Shown piece after piece: positions 5,756 through 6,644 of a stretch of DNA of 6,644 nucleotides. Source of the stretch: an uncultured Burkholderiales bacterium (GTDB taxonomy: Bacteria > Pseudomonadota > Gammaproteobacteria > Burkholderiales > Burkholderiaceae_C); the NCBI GenBank assembly GCA_903953985.1, contig CAJBLW010000294.1:1-6644 (forward strand), read 5' to 3'. Each line of letters begins with the position of its first letter. Position 1 is the stretch's first letter. The position numbers were made by a program, and so were the translations under genes. Under the pieces are notes generated by a model, which had not been told where the DNA came from, did not search any database, and worked only from the letters and a program-made list of their open reading frames with translations.

Positions 5756-6644
5756 ATGAGTCGACACACCGATGCCCTGTGGGACAACGCCCAAGCCTTC
5801 ATGCCCTACCCATCGAGCCCGGTGGCCCATGCCGCCACGGGTCCTTTGTCGGGACTGAGCTTCGCGGCCAAAGACATCTACCACGTCAAGGGCTATCCCA
5901 CGAGTGGCGGTCAACCCATGCTGATGGCCCTGTGGGGCGTGCAGGACCGAACGGCCCCGGTGGTGCAAAGCTTGCTCGACGCCGGTGCGCGCTTTGTCGG
6001 TAAAACGGTCACCGACGAATTGGCGTTCTCCATGAACGGTCAGAACGCCCATTACGGTGCGCCCATCAATGGCGCGGTGGCCGAACGCATCAGCGGCGGG
6101 TCTTCGTCGGGCTCGGCGTCTGCTGTGTCCAACCGCTTGTGCGACTTTGCTTTGGGCTCAGACACAGGCGGCTCGGTGCGTGCCCCCGCCAACCATTGCG
6201 GTTTGGTGGGCATGCGGCCCAGCCAGGGACGCATCAGTTTGCAAGACACCATGGCCTTGTCGCCCAGCCTGGACACCTGTGGCTGGTTCGCCCGTGATGT
6301 GCCCACCTTTGCCCGTGTGGCAGATGTTTTGTTGGGTCAGGATGCGCAGCCCTTGCCCGATCACATCCGCTTGTTGGCCCCGACTGACATGTGGGCGCTG
6401 GCCACACCCGGTGCCCTCAAAGCTCTCAAGCCGGTGCGTCAAAAAATAGAGCAGTGTTTGGGCAAGGCCAAAACGGTTCGTGTCATGAACGATGACATGG
6501 ACACCATGTATTGGCATTTCCGCGCGATTCAGGGGCGCGAGGCCTGGGATGTGCATGGGGGTTTTCTTCAGCGCTTTCGTCCTGTGCTGGGCGCTGCGGT
6601 GGCCCAGCGCTTTGACTGGTCTTCCAAAGTTACCGATGAGCAAG
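5756..6644 (+). CDS. Amidase signature family hydrolase, AMI1-like short form (3' end beyond window)
   Basis: Amide hydrolase of the Ser-cisSer-Lys class; 296 complete codons are in the window with no stop, so the gene is partial at its 3' end. The start ATG follows a good GAGGTG. The signature region has the catalytic lysine K39 in AAKD, the GGSSSGS block (114-120) with cis-serine S116, and nucleophile S140 in DTGGSVR (136-142). After it come the family phrases GLVGMRPSQGRIS (149-161) and LDTCGWFARD. The short N-terminus before the lysine and the NGQNAHYGAP stretch (94-103) resemble plant AMI1, the indole-3-acetamide hydrolase, and its bacterial relatives of roughly 400 residues; these are shorter than GatA-type amidases. 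If that length holds, about 100 residues are missing. No signal peptide is seen, so a cytoplasmic role on an imported amide is plausible. The real substrate is unknown, and GatA itself is unlikely from the short N-terminus and the setting. Confidence 0.9.
   Translation, partial: MSRHTDALWDNAQAFMPYPSSPVAHAATGPLSGLSFAAKDIYHVKGYPTSGGQPMLMALWGVQDRTAPVVQSLLDAGARFVGKTVTDELAFSMNGQNAHYGAPINGAVAERISGGSSSGSASAVSNRLCDFALGSDTGGSVRAPANHCGLVGMRPSQGRISLQDTMALSPSLDTCGWFARDVPTFARVADVLLGQDAQPLPDHIRLLAPTDMWALATPGALKALKPVRQKIEQCLGKAKTVRVMNDDMDTMYWHFRAIQGREAWDVHGGFLQRFRPVLGAAVAQRFDWSSKVTDEQ

Noticed and set aside
5756..6644. Amidase as GatA, the tRNA-dependent amidotransferase subunit
   Set aside because: The N-terminus before the catalytic lysine is too short for GatA, no gatB or gatC lies in the window, and the setting is a transporter operon.
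1..6644. Mobile element, CRISPR array, toxin-antitoxin or phage genes
   Set aside because: No transposase, integrase, inverted-repeat ends, spaced repeats or small paired genes were seen; codon use looks even along the whole window.

Overview
The window holds one uninterrupted plus-strand gene cluster. It encodes a complete peptide-type (Dpp/Opp family) ABC importer followed by an amidase cut off by the right edge. The order is periplasmic solute-binding protein (1-1671), DppB-like permease (1773-2726), DppC-like permease (2748-3641), DppF/OppF-like ATPase (3649-4710), DppD/OppD-like ATPase (4707-5717) and an amidase-signature hydrolase (5756 to beyond 6644). No tRNA, rRNA, mobile element, CRISPR array or regulator gene is visible.

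The DNA is moderately GC-rich (roughly 60% by eye). It uses TTG heavily for leucine, and its transport proteins resemble those of Burkholderiales. This suggests a betaproteobacterium, perhaps Comamonadaceae of the Limnohabitans/Rhodoferax/Polaromonas type. That placement is inference from composition and recalled family resemblance, not a search result.

From the permease genes onward the junctions are tight: 21 bp, 7 bp and a 4-bp ATGA overlap, each with a good Shine-Dalgarno sequence. This indicates one co-transcribed unit with translational coupling. Two junctions are looser. The 101-bp gap after the binding-protein gene carries two predicted hairpins, the second a 13-bp stem followed by five T. 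This is the usual place to lower expression of membrane components relative to an abundant binding protein. The 38-bp gap before the amidase, together with the end of the preceding gene, holds a tandem 12-bp repeat with TGATCA palindromes and a T7 run.

Functionally, the binding protein would capture a substrate in the periplasm, the two permeases would form the channel, and the two ATPases would power import. The amidase, presumably cytoplasmic, could hydrolyse an amide bond in the imported compound. It looks like the short AMI1 (indole-3-acetamide hydrolase) class of amidases, but its substrate cannot be read from the sequence. Overall this is a well-preserved accessory catabolic or scavenging operon rather than a clearly new system. 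The points most worth a second look are the hairpins, the reversed ATPase order, the paired four-cysteine motifs and the AMI1-like amidase.
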